A stretch of DNA of 64,000 nt, taken from Telluria mixta (GTDB lineage Bacteria > Pseudomonadota > Gammaproteobacteria > Burkholderiales > Burkholderiaceae_D). Below, in pieces: positions 15,783 to 26,457 of the stretch. The DNA lies in the NCBI RefSeq assembly GCF_029223865.1, contig NZ_CP119520.1, positions 4,464,001 through 4,528,000 on the forward strand, given 5' to 3'. Both the position numbers and the translations under genes were made by a program. Below the pieces are notes generated by a model. That model had not been told where the DNA came from. It saw only the letters and a program-made list of their open reading frames with translations, and made no database searches. Position 1 is the stretch's first letter. Every line of letters starts with the position of its first letter.

Positions 15783-16325
15783 ATGTTCAAAAGCGCATAC
15801 GCATTGGCCTTGTTCTTTCTTTGCTCGTCGTCGTCGTTCGCGGCTGAGCCTCGTCAGAGTTGCCCGTCTTCTGGAAAAGACGGGGTCGCTGAACTACATC
15901 GCGACTGGCTGTTGACGGGTTGGGAGCGTGATGACGGAGATCCGGAATTCAATTTCCGAAACGACCTCGGAAAATATTACGACTTTACCCGCGCCGATCT
16001 GAGTCTGTTCGACGATTTCGATCCCGAGCTCAAGGTGCGCAACACTGCAGATGACTACGGCAAGATCTGGTATGGCCTGGTGCCGAAATTCAAAAGCGTA
16101 CATCACAAGATTACCGAGCAGCCCGGCGTAGTCGCCGCAGGGCCGGGTTACAGCCATTCGGTCATGGAATTCGTGTTCGAGGTCACGCCCAAGCGGGGCG
16201 ACAAGATGTACCTGATTTCGCGCACGTCGATTCTGTGGCGCTGCACACCAGCAGGCTGGAAAATCTACAAGGAACACAATTCCGCACGCCCTGTCGAGGC
16301 TTCGGTATATTTGAACGCCAAATAG
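15783..16325 (+). CDS. Secreted hypothetical protein, NTF2-like
   Basis: A 180-residue protein with a Sec signal peptide (MFKSAYALALFFLCSSSSFA, cleavage near residue 20-21). The mature part looks like an NTF2/SnoaL-type small domain: a leading charged region, FTRADLSLFDDFDPELKVRN, VVAAGPGYSHSVMEFVFEVT, and the final strand pair RTSILWRCTPAGWKIYKEHN. The last block resembles the terminal strands of calcium/calmodulin kinase association-like NTF2 proteins. GAGGTG precedes the ATG by six bases. Base composition is lower in GC than the neighbours, hinting at separate acquisition. No function can be assigned. Confidence 0.65.
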   Translation: MFKSAYALALFFLCSSSSFAAEPRQSCPSSGKDGVAELHRDWLLTGWERDDGDPEFNFRNDLGKYYDFTRADLSLFDDFDPELKVRNTADDYGKIWYGLVPKFKSVHHKITEQPGVVAAGPGYSHSVMEFVFEVTPKRGDKMYLISRTSILWRCTPAGWKIYKEHNSARPVEASVYLNAK

Positions 16326-16610
16326 GCTGGGTAGGGCAGATATCATGGAAAATCCGTTCGGCCGGACAGCATTCCATCGGAATCCAATGTCGGCATATTG
16401 TGATCCCGACAGGCAGCCAGGTGTTACGCGCGATGCCGACGAAAAGATCGGCATCGTGCGCTCAAGCTCAGATTGCCCGCGTGCGGTGTTTCCGTCGTGG
16501 TATCGGCGTTTTGTGAGGCGGACCGGGCTCCGATAGCCTGGAATCAGGCCTTGAAACTCGTACATTCCTGATTGCGGAACCGGCCGCTGTGTGATCCTCA
16601 CCTGAAGTTG
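16326..16610. other. Intergenic region before the fructan locus
   Basis: No gene, repeat or structured RNA was recognised. The short open frames present have no homology that could be named. Confidence 0.5.
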
Positions 16611-16639
16611 TTGACCCCGCCCGTAAAAGCCGATAGCAT
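16611..16639 (+). promoter_or_regulatory. Predicted sigma-70 promoter of the fructan operon
   Basis: TTGACC (16611-16616) and TAGCAT (16634-16639) are spaced 17 bases. Transcription would begin near 16646, directly at the LacI-type operator (16649-16663). Confidence 0.65.
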
Positions 16640-16648
16640 TCGCTCAAA

Positions 16649-16663
16649 TGACAACGTTGGACA
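16649..16663. promoter_or_regulatory. LacI-family operator O1
   Basis: TGACAACGTTGGACA is an imperfect palindrome centred on AACGTT with the central CG typical of LacI/GalR operators. The same 15 bases recur at 26373-26387 before the TonB receptor. Here it covers the predicted transcription start, fitting autorepression. Confidence 0.75.
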
Positions 16664-16734
16664 AATTGCGGCGGCATACGACCGCAACACCGGCGTTGAC
16701 CAGTTCGAAGACCCGAAGGGGCAGAGGAGACGAG

Positions 16735-17760
16735 GTGTCGACCATTCACGATGTCGCCGAAAAAGCCGGCGTGTCGATCAAGACCGTGTCGCGCGTGCTC
16801 AACGATGCGAGCAGCGTGTCGGAAAAGACCCGCAAGCGGATCGAGCACGCCATGCAGGCGCTCGACTTCGCGCCGTCCGCCGCCGCGCGCATGCTGCGCG
16901 GGCGTCCGACCGATCTCGTGGCCGTCATCGCGGACCAGCTCACCACGACCCCCGATTCGTCCGAGATCATCAAGGGCATCCAGTCCGTCTGCGAAGACCT
17001 GGGCAAGATGCTCATCATCGGCGAGACGGGCGGACAGGCCCACGTTGCCAGCCGCCTGGTGGCCGACATGCGCACCCGCCGCGTCGAAGCGATCATCTTC
17101 GCCACCACGTTCCACCGCCCGGTGACGGTCACCGACACGCTGGGCCAGACGCCGGCCGTGCTCGCGAACTGCTTCGAAGCGGCATCCCGGTTCGCGGAGG
17201 TCATCCCGGACGACGAGGGCGGCGGCTATGCGGCGGCCGAGACCGTGCTGCGCGCCGGCCACCGCAAGATCGCGTTCCTGCAGCTGATCGAGGGCATGGT
17301 GGCGACGCGCCTGCGCCTGCAGGGCTTTCGCCGCGCCATGCAGGACCACGGCGTACGGCCGAACGATGCCTGGCTGCTGCACGGCGCCACGTCCGGTGCC
17401 GAGGACGAGTTCGCGCAGTTGCGGACGACGATCGACCGCCTGTTCGAGGGCGCCGAACGTCCCACGGCCATCCTGTGCGGGAACGACAAGATGGCGATCC
17501 GCGTGATCTTCCTGCTGCAGCGGCGCGGCCTGCGGGTGCCGGAAGACGTGTCCGTCGTCGGCTTCGACGACTTCCGGCTTCTGTCGGAGGCGTCCGATCC
17601 CGGCCTGACGACCGTCACGCTGCCGTATCGCGAGATCGGTGCGCTCGCCGCGCGCCGGGCGCTCGGCACGGACGTGGAGCCGGGCATCGTCCGCGTGCCA
17701 TGCCGGGCCGTGCTGCGCGGTACCGTGGCGGCGCCGGCAGCAGGGAAGGCGGGCAAATGA
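16735..17760 (+). CDS. LacI-family transcriptional repressor of the fructan locus
   Basis: The 341-residue protein begins with the LacI headpiece STIHDVAEKAGVSIKTVSRV and LNDASSVSEKTRKRIEHAMQ, then the hinge AARMLRGRPTDLVAV, followed by a periplasmic-binding-type effector domain ending GIVRVPCRAVLRGT. An ATG at 16648 would add 29 residues, but it coincides with the predicted transcription start and the operator. The GTG at 16735, preceded by AGGAG, gives a headpiece starting at the usual place and is preferred. It is the first gene of an operon whose next start overlaps its stop. Fructose, a fructose phosphate or a fructo-oligosaccharide is the likely inducer, by context. Confidence 0.9.
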   Translation: MSTIHDVAEKAGVSIKTVSRVLNDASSVSEKTRKRIEHAMQALDFAPSAAARMLRGRPTDLVAVIADQLTTTPDSSEIIKGIQSVCEDLGKMLIIGETGGQAHVASRLVADMRTRRVEAIIFATTFHRPVTVTDTLGQTPAVLANCFEAASRFAEVIPDDEGGGYAAAETVLRAGHRKIAFLQLIEGMVATRLRLQGFRRAMQDHGVRPNDAWLLHGATSGAEDEFAQLRTTIDRLFEGAERPTAILCGNDKMAIRVIFLLQRRGLRVPEDVSVVGFDDFRLLSEASDPGLTTVTLPYREIGALAARRALGTDVEPGIVRVPCRAVLRGTVAAPAAGKAGK

Positions 17761-19028
17761 TGAAACGGGCGCTGCTTCCGGTACTCGCGATGGTGGCGTC
17801 GCATGCCCTGGCGGCGCCCGTCGACATTACCGTGTGGCGCCACGATACCGGCGACGCCGAAATGGTCGCGAGCCGGAACATGGTCGACCGCTTCAACCGC
17901 GCCCAGGACAAGTGGAAGGTCGTCGTGGAGACGATCCCGCAAGGCACGTACACGGAATCGATCACGGCGGCGTCCCTCGTCGGGCACCTGCCGTGCGTGA
18001 TGGCGATCGACCAGCCGGCCGTGCCGAACTTCGCGTGGGCCGGCACCATCCGTCCGCTCGACAAGCTGCTGCCGGCATCGGTGGTGCAACCGCTGCTGCC
18101 GGGCGGGCGCGGCACGTACCAGGGACGGCTCTACAGCGTGGGCCAGTTCGACGTCGTGCTGGCGCTGTTCGCGCGCCGGTCGCGGCTCGCCGCCGAGGGC
18201 ATCCGCGTGGCGACCATCGAACAGCCCTACTCGGCGCGCGAGCTCCAGGACATCCTCCTGAAGGTCAAGCAGTCCGGCCATTACCGCTATCCGCTCGACC
18301 TGAACGGCAAGGCGACAGGCGAGTGGTTCAGCTACGCCTTCTCGCCCTGGCTCGAGAGCGCCGGCGCGGACCTGATCGACCGCGGCAACTACCTGCGCGT
18401 CGACGGTGTGCTCAACGGCGATGCCGCCGTGGGCGTCGCCCGCTACTACGGCCGCCTGTTCAGGGACCGTCTCGCCGAACGCAATCCCGCCGACGACAAG
18501 AGCTTCGAGCAGGGGCGCTCGCTGCTCCAGTACACGGGGTCGTGGAAGGCGCGCGACTACAGCGAACGCTTCGGCGACGATCTCGTCGTGATGCCGCCGC
18601 CGGATTTCGGTAACGGTCCGCGGATCGGCGCGGCGTCCTGGCAATGGGCGGTGTCGAGCAGCTGTCCTTATCCGGCGGGTGCTGCGGCGTTCCTGGCGCA
18701 CGTGCTGTCCGCACAGGAGATGGCCGGGTTCTCGCGCATGACCGGGCTGGTTCCCGTCACGGCGGACGCCGCGGCGCTCACGGAGCACTACCGTCCGGGC
18801 GGCGCGTGGCGCATCTATTTCGACTTCGCCGCGCGCTATGCGCGGCCGCGGCCCGCGACGCCGGGCTATCCCGCGATCTCGGCGGCGTTCGAGAAAGCCA
18901 TGGCGGATGTCCGTGCCGGCAAGGATGCGGCCGAGGCGATGGACGAGGCGGTCGAGACGATCGAGCACGACATCGCCCGCAACGGCGGCTACGGATTCGT
19001 CCGACGCGAAGCGGTGGCTCGCCAATGA
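17757..19028 (+). CDS. ABC sugar transporter, periplasmic substrate-binding protein (family 1)
   Basis: A 423-residue extracellular solute-binding protein of the carbohydrate-uptake-1 (MalE/UgpB-like) kind. The Sec signal MMKRALLPVLAMVASHALAA has no lipobox, so it is a soluble periplasmic protein. The mature part shows ITVWRHDTGDAEM, the conserved WKVVVETIPQGTYTESITAA segment, QGRLYSVGQFDVVLALFARR and GAASWQWAVSSSCP. It hands a sugar, probably a fructo-oligosaccharide or sucrose, to the permeases encoded directly behind it. Start and LacI stop overlap as ATGA; its own stop overlaps the next start in the same way, indicating translational coupling. Confidence 0.9.
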   Translation: MMKRALLPVLAMVASHALAAPVDITVWRHDTGDAEMVASRNMVDRFNRAQDKWKVVVETIPQGTYTESITAASLVGHLPCVMAIDQPAVPNFAWAGTIRPLDKLLPASVVQPLLPGGRGTYQGRLYSVGQFDVVLALFARRSRLAAEGIRVATIEQPYSARELQDILLKVKQSGHYRYPLDLNGKATGEWFSYAFSPWLESAGADLIDRGNYLRVDGVLNGDAAVGVARYYGRLFRDRLAERNPADDKSFEQGRSLLQYTGSWKARDYSERFGDDLVVMPPPDFGNGPRIGAASWQWAVSSSCPYPAGAAAFLAHVLSAQEMAGFSRMTGLVPVTADAAALTEHYRPGGAWRIYFDFAARYARPRPATPGYPAISAAFEKAMADVRAGKDAAEAMDEAVETIEHDIARNGGYGFVRREAVARQ

Positions 19029-20095
19029 AGACACTGCCCGGCCGCGACCATCCGCTGGCGATCGCCGGCTTCGCCGGTCCGGCGCTGCTGCTGCTCGGCC
19101 TCTTCATGCTGTTGCCGCTGCTGTTCGCGGCCGGCGCCACGTTCACCGATCACCGGCTCGTATCGCCGGAGCCGACGCGCTACGTCGGCCTGGAGAACTA
19201 CCGGCGCCTGCTGGCGCTGCAGGTGGTCGAGGTGGAGCCGCTACGCGACGCGGCCGGCGCGGCGTTGCGCGACGAGGAGGGTATCCGCTTCCCGACCTGG
19301 CGCCAGACGCGCCGCGCACGCCCTAGCCTGGCGCAATACCGCCCGGCGTGGCAGGTCGGGTTCGGCGAGCGCCGGTTCGTGCTGGCGGCGACGGACCCGC
19401 TGTTCTACCGCTCCCTCATCAACACCTTCCTGTTCGCGCTGCTGGTGCTGCCGCTGCAATGCGGCGTCGCGCTGGGGCTGGCGCTGCTGGTGAACCAGCG
19501 CATCGCCGGGCGCGTCTTCTTCCGCACCGTGTATTTCGCGCCCGTCGTGACGTCGATGGTGGTTGCCTCGATCGTCTGGTCGTTCATGCTGAACACCGAC
19601 CGCGGCATGATCAACGAACTGCTGCGGGCCGTGACGGGCGATCCGAACGTCGGGCCGGACTGGCTGGGCGAGCCCCGCTATGCGCTGCCCGCCATCGCCA
19701 TCATGTCGGCCTGGCAGGGCGCGGGATTCCAGATGCTCGTGTTCCTCGCCGGCCTGCAGTCGATCTCGCCGGAGCTGTACGAGGCCGCGACCCTGATGGG
19801 CGCGAATGCGTGGCAGCGCTTCGTGCACGTCACCTTGCCGGGGCTGCGCAACACGATCGTCTTCGTCGTCGTGTCGACCCTGCTGCTGGCGTTCGGCCTG
19901 TTCACGCAAGTCGACGTGATGACGCAGGGCGGACCGCTCGATTCGACGACGACCGTCGTGTACCACGCCGTGCGCACCGGTTTCCGCCAGCAGGACATCG
20001 GGTACGGCTCGACCATCGCCATGGTCTTCTTCGCCATCGTGCTCCTCGTCGCCGTGCTGCAGCGCGTCCTCGTCGCGCGGGGGGAGAACGCATGA
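19025..20095 (+). CDS. ABC sugar transporter permease 1 (MalF type)
   Basis: A 356-residue inner-membrane permease with about six membrane segments: the first near residues 15-37 (GFAGPALLLLGLFMLLPLLF), the core from about 130 onward. The EAA loop that contacts the ATPase is EAATLMGANAWQRFVHVTLP. The periplasmic insertion between the first two segments is long (about residues 38-125), as in MalF-like subunits. It forms the channel with the permease at 20092. Coupled by ATGA overlaps on both sides. Confidence 0.92.
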   Translation: MKTLPGRDHPLAIAGFAGPALLLLGLFMLLPLLFAAGATFTDHRLVSPEPTRYVGLENYRRLLALQVVEVEPLRDAAGAALRDEEGIRFPTWRQTRRARPSLAQYRPAWQVGFGERRFVLAATDPLFYRSLINTFLFALLVLPLQCGVALGLALLVNQRIAGRVFFRTVYFAPVVTSMVVASIVWSFMLNTDRGMINELLRAVTGDPNVGPDWLGEPRYALPAIAIMSAWQGAGFQMLVFLAGLQSISPELYEAATLMGANAWQRFVHVTLPGLRNTIVFVVVSTLLLAFGLFTQVDVMTQGGPLDSTTTVVYHAVRTGFRQQDIGYGSTIAMVFFAIVLLVAVLQRVLVARGENA

Positions 20096-20964
20096 AGCCG
20101 TTCCTCCGCACGGCCTTCCTGATCGCCGTCATGGGCGTGCTCGGCATCGTGTTCGCGGCGCCGCTGCTGTTCATGTTCGCGTCGTCGTTCAAGCACGACG
20201 ACGCCATCTTCGCCAACCTCGCCAGCTGGTCCGCCTTCGTCCCGGATGCGGGATGGTCGCTGGCCAACTACGTGGCCATCTTCGAGCGCAGCAACCTCCC
20301 GCTGTTCCTGCTGAATTCGACGATCATCGCGGCGTGCGTCGTCGTGGGCGGCGTCCTGGTCAACAGCATGCTCGCGTTTTCCCTGAGCCGCATGCGCTGG
20401 CGCGGCCGCCGCGCGGTGCTGTCCATCGTGGTCGCGCTGATGATCGTCCCGTTCGAAGTCATCGCCATTCCCCTGCTGTCGCTGGTCGCGCGCCTGCCGT
20501 GGCCCGGCATCGGGGAGGGCGCGCTGACGTGGCACATCGGCTGGTTCAACAGCCTGCACGTGCAGATCATCCCGTTCCTCGCCAACGCCTTCTGCGTCTT
20601 CCTGTTCTACCAGTTTTTCCGCGACATCCCGCGCGAGCTGGACGAAGCGGCCCGGATGGACGGCGCCGGGCCGTGGACCCTGTTCTTCCGGATCATCCTG
20701 CCCAACAGCCGTCCGGTGATCGCGACGGCCGCGATCGTGCTCTTCATCGCGGCGTGGAACCAGTACCTGTGGCCGATCATGGTCGTGCAGGGCGAAGCGG
20801 CGCGCCCCGTTCAGCCGGGCATCCAGCAATTCTTCGGGCGTTCCAATTCCTGGGGGCAGATCATGGCCTACGCATCCGTGGTCACGCTGCCCGTGCTCGC
20901 CGTATTCCTCGCGTTCCAGCGCCAGTTCGTCGCCTCGGTGGCGGGTTCCGGCATCAAGGGCTGA
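20092..20964 (+). CDS. ABC sugar transporter permease 2 (MalG type)
   Basis: A 290-residue permease with six predicted membrane segments. It begins MKPFLRTAFLIAVMGVLGIV, has the family segment NSTIIAACVVVGGVLVNSML, and its EAA loop is ELDEAARMDGAGPWTLFFRI. It ends VASVAGSGIKG, the common end of MalG/UgpE-type subunits. It partners permease 1; the ATPase is encoded 3.4 kb downstream at 24319, after two glycosidase genes. The start overlaps the previous stop (ATGA). Confidence 0.92.
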   Translation: MKPFLRTAFLIAVMGVLGIVFAAPLLFMFASSFKHDDAIFANLASWSAFVPDAGWSLANYVAIFERSNLPLFLLNSTIIAACVVVGGVLVNSMLAFSLSRMRWRGRRAVLSIVVALMIVPFEVIAIPLLSLVARLPWPGIGEGALTWHIGWFNSLHVQIIPFLANAFCVFLFYQFFRDIPRELDEAARMDGAGPWTLFFRIILPNSRPVIATAAIVLFIAAWNQYLWPIMVVQGEAARPVQPGIQQFFGRSNSWGQIMAYASVVTLPVLAVFLAFQRQFVASVAGSGIKG

Positions 20965-20978
20965 ATCGAATCTTCATC

Positions 20979-21956
20979 ATGACACTCAAACTCGACGACA
21001 AATACATCTGGGACTTCTGGCACTACGCGGAAGGCGACGCCCAGCACCTGTTCATGCTGCAGGCCGACCGCGCCATCGGCGATCCGGACCTGCGCCACTG
21101 GAACGTCTCCATCGGCCACGCCGTGTCGCGCGACCTGCGCAACTGGGATTACCGGGGCACGGTATTCCAGCCGTCCGCCGGACCCGCGTGGGACGATTTC
21201 ACGACGTGGACCGGTTCCGTGATCCATGCGGAAGGCCGCTACCACCTGTTTTATACGGGCACGTGCCGCGCCGAGAACGGCCTGCGCCAGCGCATCGGCC
21301 ACGCCACGGCGGACACCATCGACGGCCCGTGGACCCGCGTCGGCGACGGCCTCGCGCTGGATCTGGACGAACGCTTTTACGAGGAACACGCGGAAGGACG
21401 CTGGCACGATCGCGCGCTGCGCGACCCCTGGATGCTGCCGGAACGGATCGACGGCATGTACCACATGTTCTTCACGGCGCGCCGCAACGATGGGCCGAAA
21501 TACGAGCGCGGCGTCATCGGCCACGCCGTCTCGCCCGACCTCGTGCACTGGGAAGCGACGGCCCCCGTGTACGAGGGCGGCCACTACGGCCAGCTGGAAG
21601 TGCCACAGGTGTTCGCACGCGACGGGCAGTGGTTCTGCACCTTCTGCAACGTGCGCGACCACTGGTCCGAGGCGCAGCGCGCGGCCCTGGATGGCGGCGT
21701 CTCCGGCACGCACTATCTCGTGGCCGACCACCCGCTCGGGCCATGGCGTCCGGCCGAAGGCTTCCTCGACGGTGACGTACCGTGCAGGCGTTACGCCGGC
21801 AAGATCCTGCACGACCCGGTGACGGGCCGGGATTGCCTGATGGCCTTCCTCGATGCGGGGCCGGATGGGCGATTCGTCGGCCAGATCAGCGACCCGATCC
21901 CGCTGCGCTTCGAGGACGGGCGCTACCGGCTGGACGAAGTTTTGGCACCAGAATGA
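20979..21956 (+). CDS. Cytoplasmic five-bladed beta-propeller glycosidase, clan GH-J/GH43-like
   Basis: A 325-residue protein without signal peptide, so it should act in the cytoplasm on sugars brought in by the ABC importer. The N-terminus DDKYIWDFWHYAEGDAQHLF and repeated blade segments (IGHAVSRDLRNWDYRGTVFQ; WTGSVIHAEGRYHLFYTG; LRDPWMLPERIDGMYHMFFT; IGHAVSPDLVHWEATAPVYE; LEVPQVF) mark the GH32/43/68 propeller superfamily. Candidate catalytic acids are the Asp of WDFW, the Asp of RDPW and the Glu of LEVPQ. A fructo-oligosaccharide- or levanbiose-cleaving role follows from context only. The start is 14 bases behind the permease and has no good ribosome site, suggesting coupling. Confidence 0.8.
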   Translation: MTLKLDDKYIWDFWHYAEGDAQHLFMLQADRAIGDPDLRHWNVSIGHAVSRDLRNWDYRGTVFQPSAGPAWDDFTTWTGSVIHAEGRYHLFYTGTCRAENGLRQRIGHATADTIDGPWTRVGDGLALDLDERFYEEHAEGRWHDRALRDPWMLPERIDGMYHMFFTARRNDGPKYERGVIGHAVSPDLVHWEATAPVYEGGHYGQLEVPQVFARDGQWFCTFCNVRDHWSEAQRAALDGGVSGTHYLVADHPLGPWRPAEGFLDGDVPCRRYAGKILHDPVTGRDCLMAFLDAGPDGRFVGQISDPIPLRFEDGRYRLDEVLAPE

Positions 21957-21968
21957 CAAGGATGGACA
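21954..21968. promoter_or_regulatory. Degenerate LacI-type operator before the first GH32 gene
   Basis: TGACAAGGATGGACA matches the 15-base operator at 16649 and 26373 at 13 positions, but the central AACGTT is broken. It begins at the stop codon of the preceding gene, 36 bases before the GH32 start. A weak or decayed site. Confidence 0.4.
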
Positions 21969-22003
21969 AAAACTAGACCGATAACAATCAGCGAGGAGAC
22001 ACC

Positions 22004-24318
22004 GTGATTCCCTTCAACCAGACATGCCTGACATGGCGACGCAGCGTCGCTGCAATGCTGCTGGCGCTGCTCGCACCGGCGCACGCGGGGGCGGCTCATG
22101 ATATCGCGGCCTGGCCGCTCGACGAACAGCGCGGCAGCCGGACCCTCGAAGCCGTCTCGGGCCGCCATGACCCCGTCGACTACGTCTTCAACCATGCACG
22201 CTTCAAGCCGGATTCCGATCCGCTGTGGCGCCCGGCCGGCGCATGCATCAAGGGCGGCTGCCTGCTGTTCGACGGCTACTCGACGGACATCACGGCACCC
22301 GGCCTCACGGCCGCGCAGCTGGGCGCCGGCTGGACGATCAGTGCGTGGGTCGCGCCGCACGCGTTCGAATGGGGCGACGGCGGCCAGTACTCCGCTTTCC
22401 TGAGCCAGTTCGACGAGGGCAGCAAGACCGGCTTCGCGTTCGGCATGTACCGCTTCGGCACATGGGGCATCAAGCTGGGATTCGGCAGCGCCGAGTTCGA
22501 CCTGCGCGTCAGCGACCGCAAGCTGCCGAAGGACGCGTGGTCGCACGTGGCGGCCAGCTACGATCCGCGCGGCCGCGTGGTCCGGCTGTTCCTCGACGGC
22601 GAGCAGGTGGCGGCCGGCACGGCGCCGGCGGAAGGCAGCTTCGCGTTGCCCGCGCGGGCGCTGACGATCGGCCGCTATTCGCAGCCGCGCACCGTGGAGG
22701 GCGTGTTCCGGCTGAATACCTTCCTCGGCCTGATGGACGAGGTCCGCATCACGGCGGGCGCCGCGCCGGGCGGGGACATCGCGCGCAAGGTGCACGCCGA
22801 CCTGGCGGCCCACGGCGGCAGGGCGCCCACGCTGGCGCAGGCCGACGTCACCATCGCACCGATCACGTTCGCCGGCGACCGTCATCGCCCGCAGTACCAC
22901 GCGATGCCCGATTCCGGCTGGATGAACGAACCGCATGCGCCGTTCTACCACGACGGCCGCTACCACCTGTTCTTCCAGAAGAACCCGTTCGGCCCGTTCT
23001 GGCACCAGATCCATTGGGGACACTGGGCCAGCCCGGACATGGTGCACTGGCGCGAGCTGCCCATCGCGCTGGCGCCGGAAGACGATACGCTCGCGCCGGA
23101 CGGCATCTGGTCCGGCAGCGCCACCCATGCGAAGGACGGCACGCCGGTGCTGTTCTTCACGGCGGGGAACGACAAGGGGCCCGTCCGCGAGCGCACAGGG
23201 CTCGCGCGGCCCGCGGACGCGAACCTGGTGCGGTGGACGAAACATCCGGTGCCGGTGACCGAGCGGCAGCCGGGTCCCGGACACACGGGCGATTTCCGCG
23301 ACCCGTTCGTGTTCCGCGACGACGCCGGCGACCGCTGGTTCCAGCTCGTGGGTGCGCGCATCGCGGGCGGCAGCGGCATGGCGCTCGTCCACGAATCGTC
23401 CGACCTCGTCCACTGGCGTTATCGCGGTCCGTTGTTCACGCTCGATGCGAAACGCTATCCCGGCTTCGACAAGACGTTCGAGCTGCCCGTGCTGCTGCCG
23501 ATCGGGAAGGGTTCGGACGGCCGCCCCCGTCACGTGTTCCTCACGGATGTGGGGGCACAGGCGTACTACTGGATCGGCGTGTTCGACCCCGCCGCCGCGC
23601 GCTTCGTGCCGGACAGCGAGGCGCCGCGCGTGTTCGACCTGGGCGACCACCATTTCTCCGGTCCCAGCGGTTTTATCGATCCGAAGACGGGACGCACCAT
23701 CGTGTTTTCGATCGCCCAGGGCGAACGCACCCTGCGCGACGAATGGGCAAGCGGCTGGGCGCACAACGCGGGCCTGCCCATAACGCTTGCGATCGGCCCG
23801 GACGACGACCTGCGGCTGGCGCCCATCGACGAACTCCGGAGCCTGCGCCAGGAAGTATTGCTGGACCTGGCCGACGTCACGCCCGCCGCGGCGGCGGCCC
23901 GGCTGGCGGCGATCAAGGGCGACGCGCTGGAAGTGGAACTGGAAATGGAACTGGAACCGGCGGCGGAAGGCCAGGCGCGGCGCGGCCTCGTCGTCCGCAA
24001 GACGTCCGACGATGCCGAGCACACGGACCTCGTGGTCGACACCGCGCACAAGCGCTTCGAGATCGACCGCACGCACACGACGCTGGATGCCGGGGCCCGC
24101 TCGCGCGGCGTGCAGGGCGGCGCGTTCGACCTGCGCGGCGAGCACCTGCGCCTGCGTGTGTTCCTGGACCGGTCGATGGTCGAAGCTTATGTCAACGAAC
24201 GCAAGAGCATCACGAGCCGCATGTATCCGTCGCGCGCGGATGCCACGGGGCTCGGTCTGATCGCGGCGCCGGGCGACCGCGTCGTCAGCCTGAAAGTATG
24301 GCGCATGGGGACCCTGGC

Positions 24319-24337
<19 letters not shown>
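22004..24337 (+). CDS. Secreted LamG-GH32 beta-fructosidase with atypical nucleophile motif
   Basis: A 777-residue exported protein: Sec signal (about residues 1-28), a concanavalin-like LamG domain (about 31-270: WTISAWVAPHAFEWG, AWSHVAASYDPRGRVVRLFL, GLMDEVRIT), then a GH32 five-bladed propeller (about 295-610) and a C-terminal beta-sandwich ending in LRVFLDRSMVEAYVNERKS. The nucleophile segment is WMNEPHA with Glu309 where classical GH32 enzymes have WMNDPNG; the RDP motif (Asp433) is intact, and the acid/base Glu lies in TFELPV (Glu493) rather than WECPD. This looks like a distinct GH32 branch acting on extracellular or periplasmic fructan. It overlaps the ABC ATPase gene by 19 bases. Confidence 0.85.
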
Positions 24338-25400
<1,063 letters not shown>

Positions 25401-25404
<4 letters not shown>

Positions 25405-26375
25405 TCGTAGTGTGTGGTGAAGCGTTGTTCGATGTGTTCGCGGCGGAGGAGGGGGCAGATGTGCGGGCTCCCGCCATCGGCCTGTCGGCCTGCCAGGGCG
25501 GTTCGCCGTTCAACCTGGCGACCGGCGTGGCGCGGCTCGGCGGCACGGCGTCGTTCTTCGGCGGCCTGTCGCGCGACCTGTTCGGCCGCAAGCTGCACGC
25601 GGCGCTGGCGGCCGAGGGCGTGGACCTGTCCGCCGCGCCGCGTCCGGACGCACCCACCGCGCTCGTGATGGTCAGCGTCGACGACCGCGGCGTGCCTCTC
25701 TACACGTTCTACGGCAGCGGCACCGCCGACCGCATGGTGACCCAGGCGGACCTGGCCGGCGTGCCCACCGACGCGGCAGCGATCCACGTGGGCTCGTACT
25801 GCATGGTCGTCGAGCCCGTGGCGTCCACCTTGCGCGCGCTGGTCGACCGGCAGCGCGGCCGCAGCCTCATCGTCTACGACCCGAACGTGCGCCTGACGAT
25901 AGCACCCGACGTCGACACGTGGCGCGACGCCGTGCGCTGGATGCAGCGCCGCGCCGACGTGCTCAAGGTCAGCGAGGAAGACATCCACGCGCTGTATCCG
26001 GGCATGCGCGTCGACACGTTCATCGCCGAGTCGCTGGAGGCAGGCGTGGCCCTCGTCGTCGTGACCTGGGGCGAGCGGGGCGTGGTCGCGGTCACGCGGT
26101 CGCAGCTGGCGGTGGAAGTGCCGGCCGTTCCCGTCACGGTCGTGGACACGGTCGGCGCGGGCGACACGTTCCAGGCCGGCCTGCTCGCATGGCTGCAGCG
26201 CGCCGGCAAGCTCACGCGGCGCGCGGTGGAAGGCCTGGGCCAGGACGAGCTGGTGGAGGCGTTGCGCTTCGCCGCGCGCGCCGCCGCCATCACATGTTCG
26301 CGCCGCGGCGCGGACCTGCCTTACACCTCCGAGCTGGCCGATGCGGAGGGTTTCGAATTTTTTCACGAGAAATGA
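25401..26375 (+). CDS. Fructokinase, PfkB family
   Basis: A 324-residue ribokinase/PfkB-family sugar kinase that should phosphorylate fructose released by the glycosidases. The N-terminal PfkB signature is ACQGGSPFNLATGVARLGG; the second signature with the catalytic base is VDTVGAGDTFQAGLLAWL (Asp of GAGD). MIVVCGEALFDVFAAEE is the usual fructokinase beginning. GGAGG lies before the ATG, which also overlaps the ABC ATPase stop (ATGA). It is the last gene before the second LacI-type operator. Confidence 0.92.
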
Positions 26376-26387
26376 CAACGTTGGACA
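26373..26387. promoter_or_regulatory. LacI-family operator O2 before the TonB receptor
   Basis: TGACAACGTTGGACA, identical over 15 bases to O1 at 16649-16663, beginning at the fructokinase stop codon and 71 bases before the receptor start. It marks a second repressor-controlled transcription unit (receptor, GH32 lipoprotein, MFS porter). Confidence 0.78.
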
Positions 26388-26457
26388 TCCGGTTCACAAG
26401 ACCGGAAGCTGGAAAAACTTAACTAAAGAAGTCAATATCAAACAGGAGATAAATACC

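Noticed and set aside
16648..16734. ATG at 16648 as the start of the LacI gene
   Set aside because: It coincides with the predicted transcription start and lies in the operator. The GTG at 16735 has a ribosome site and gives the normal headpiece start.
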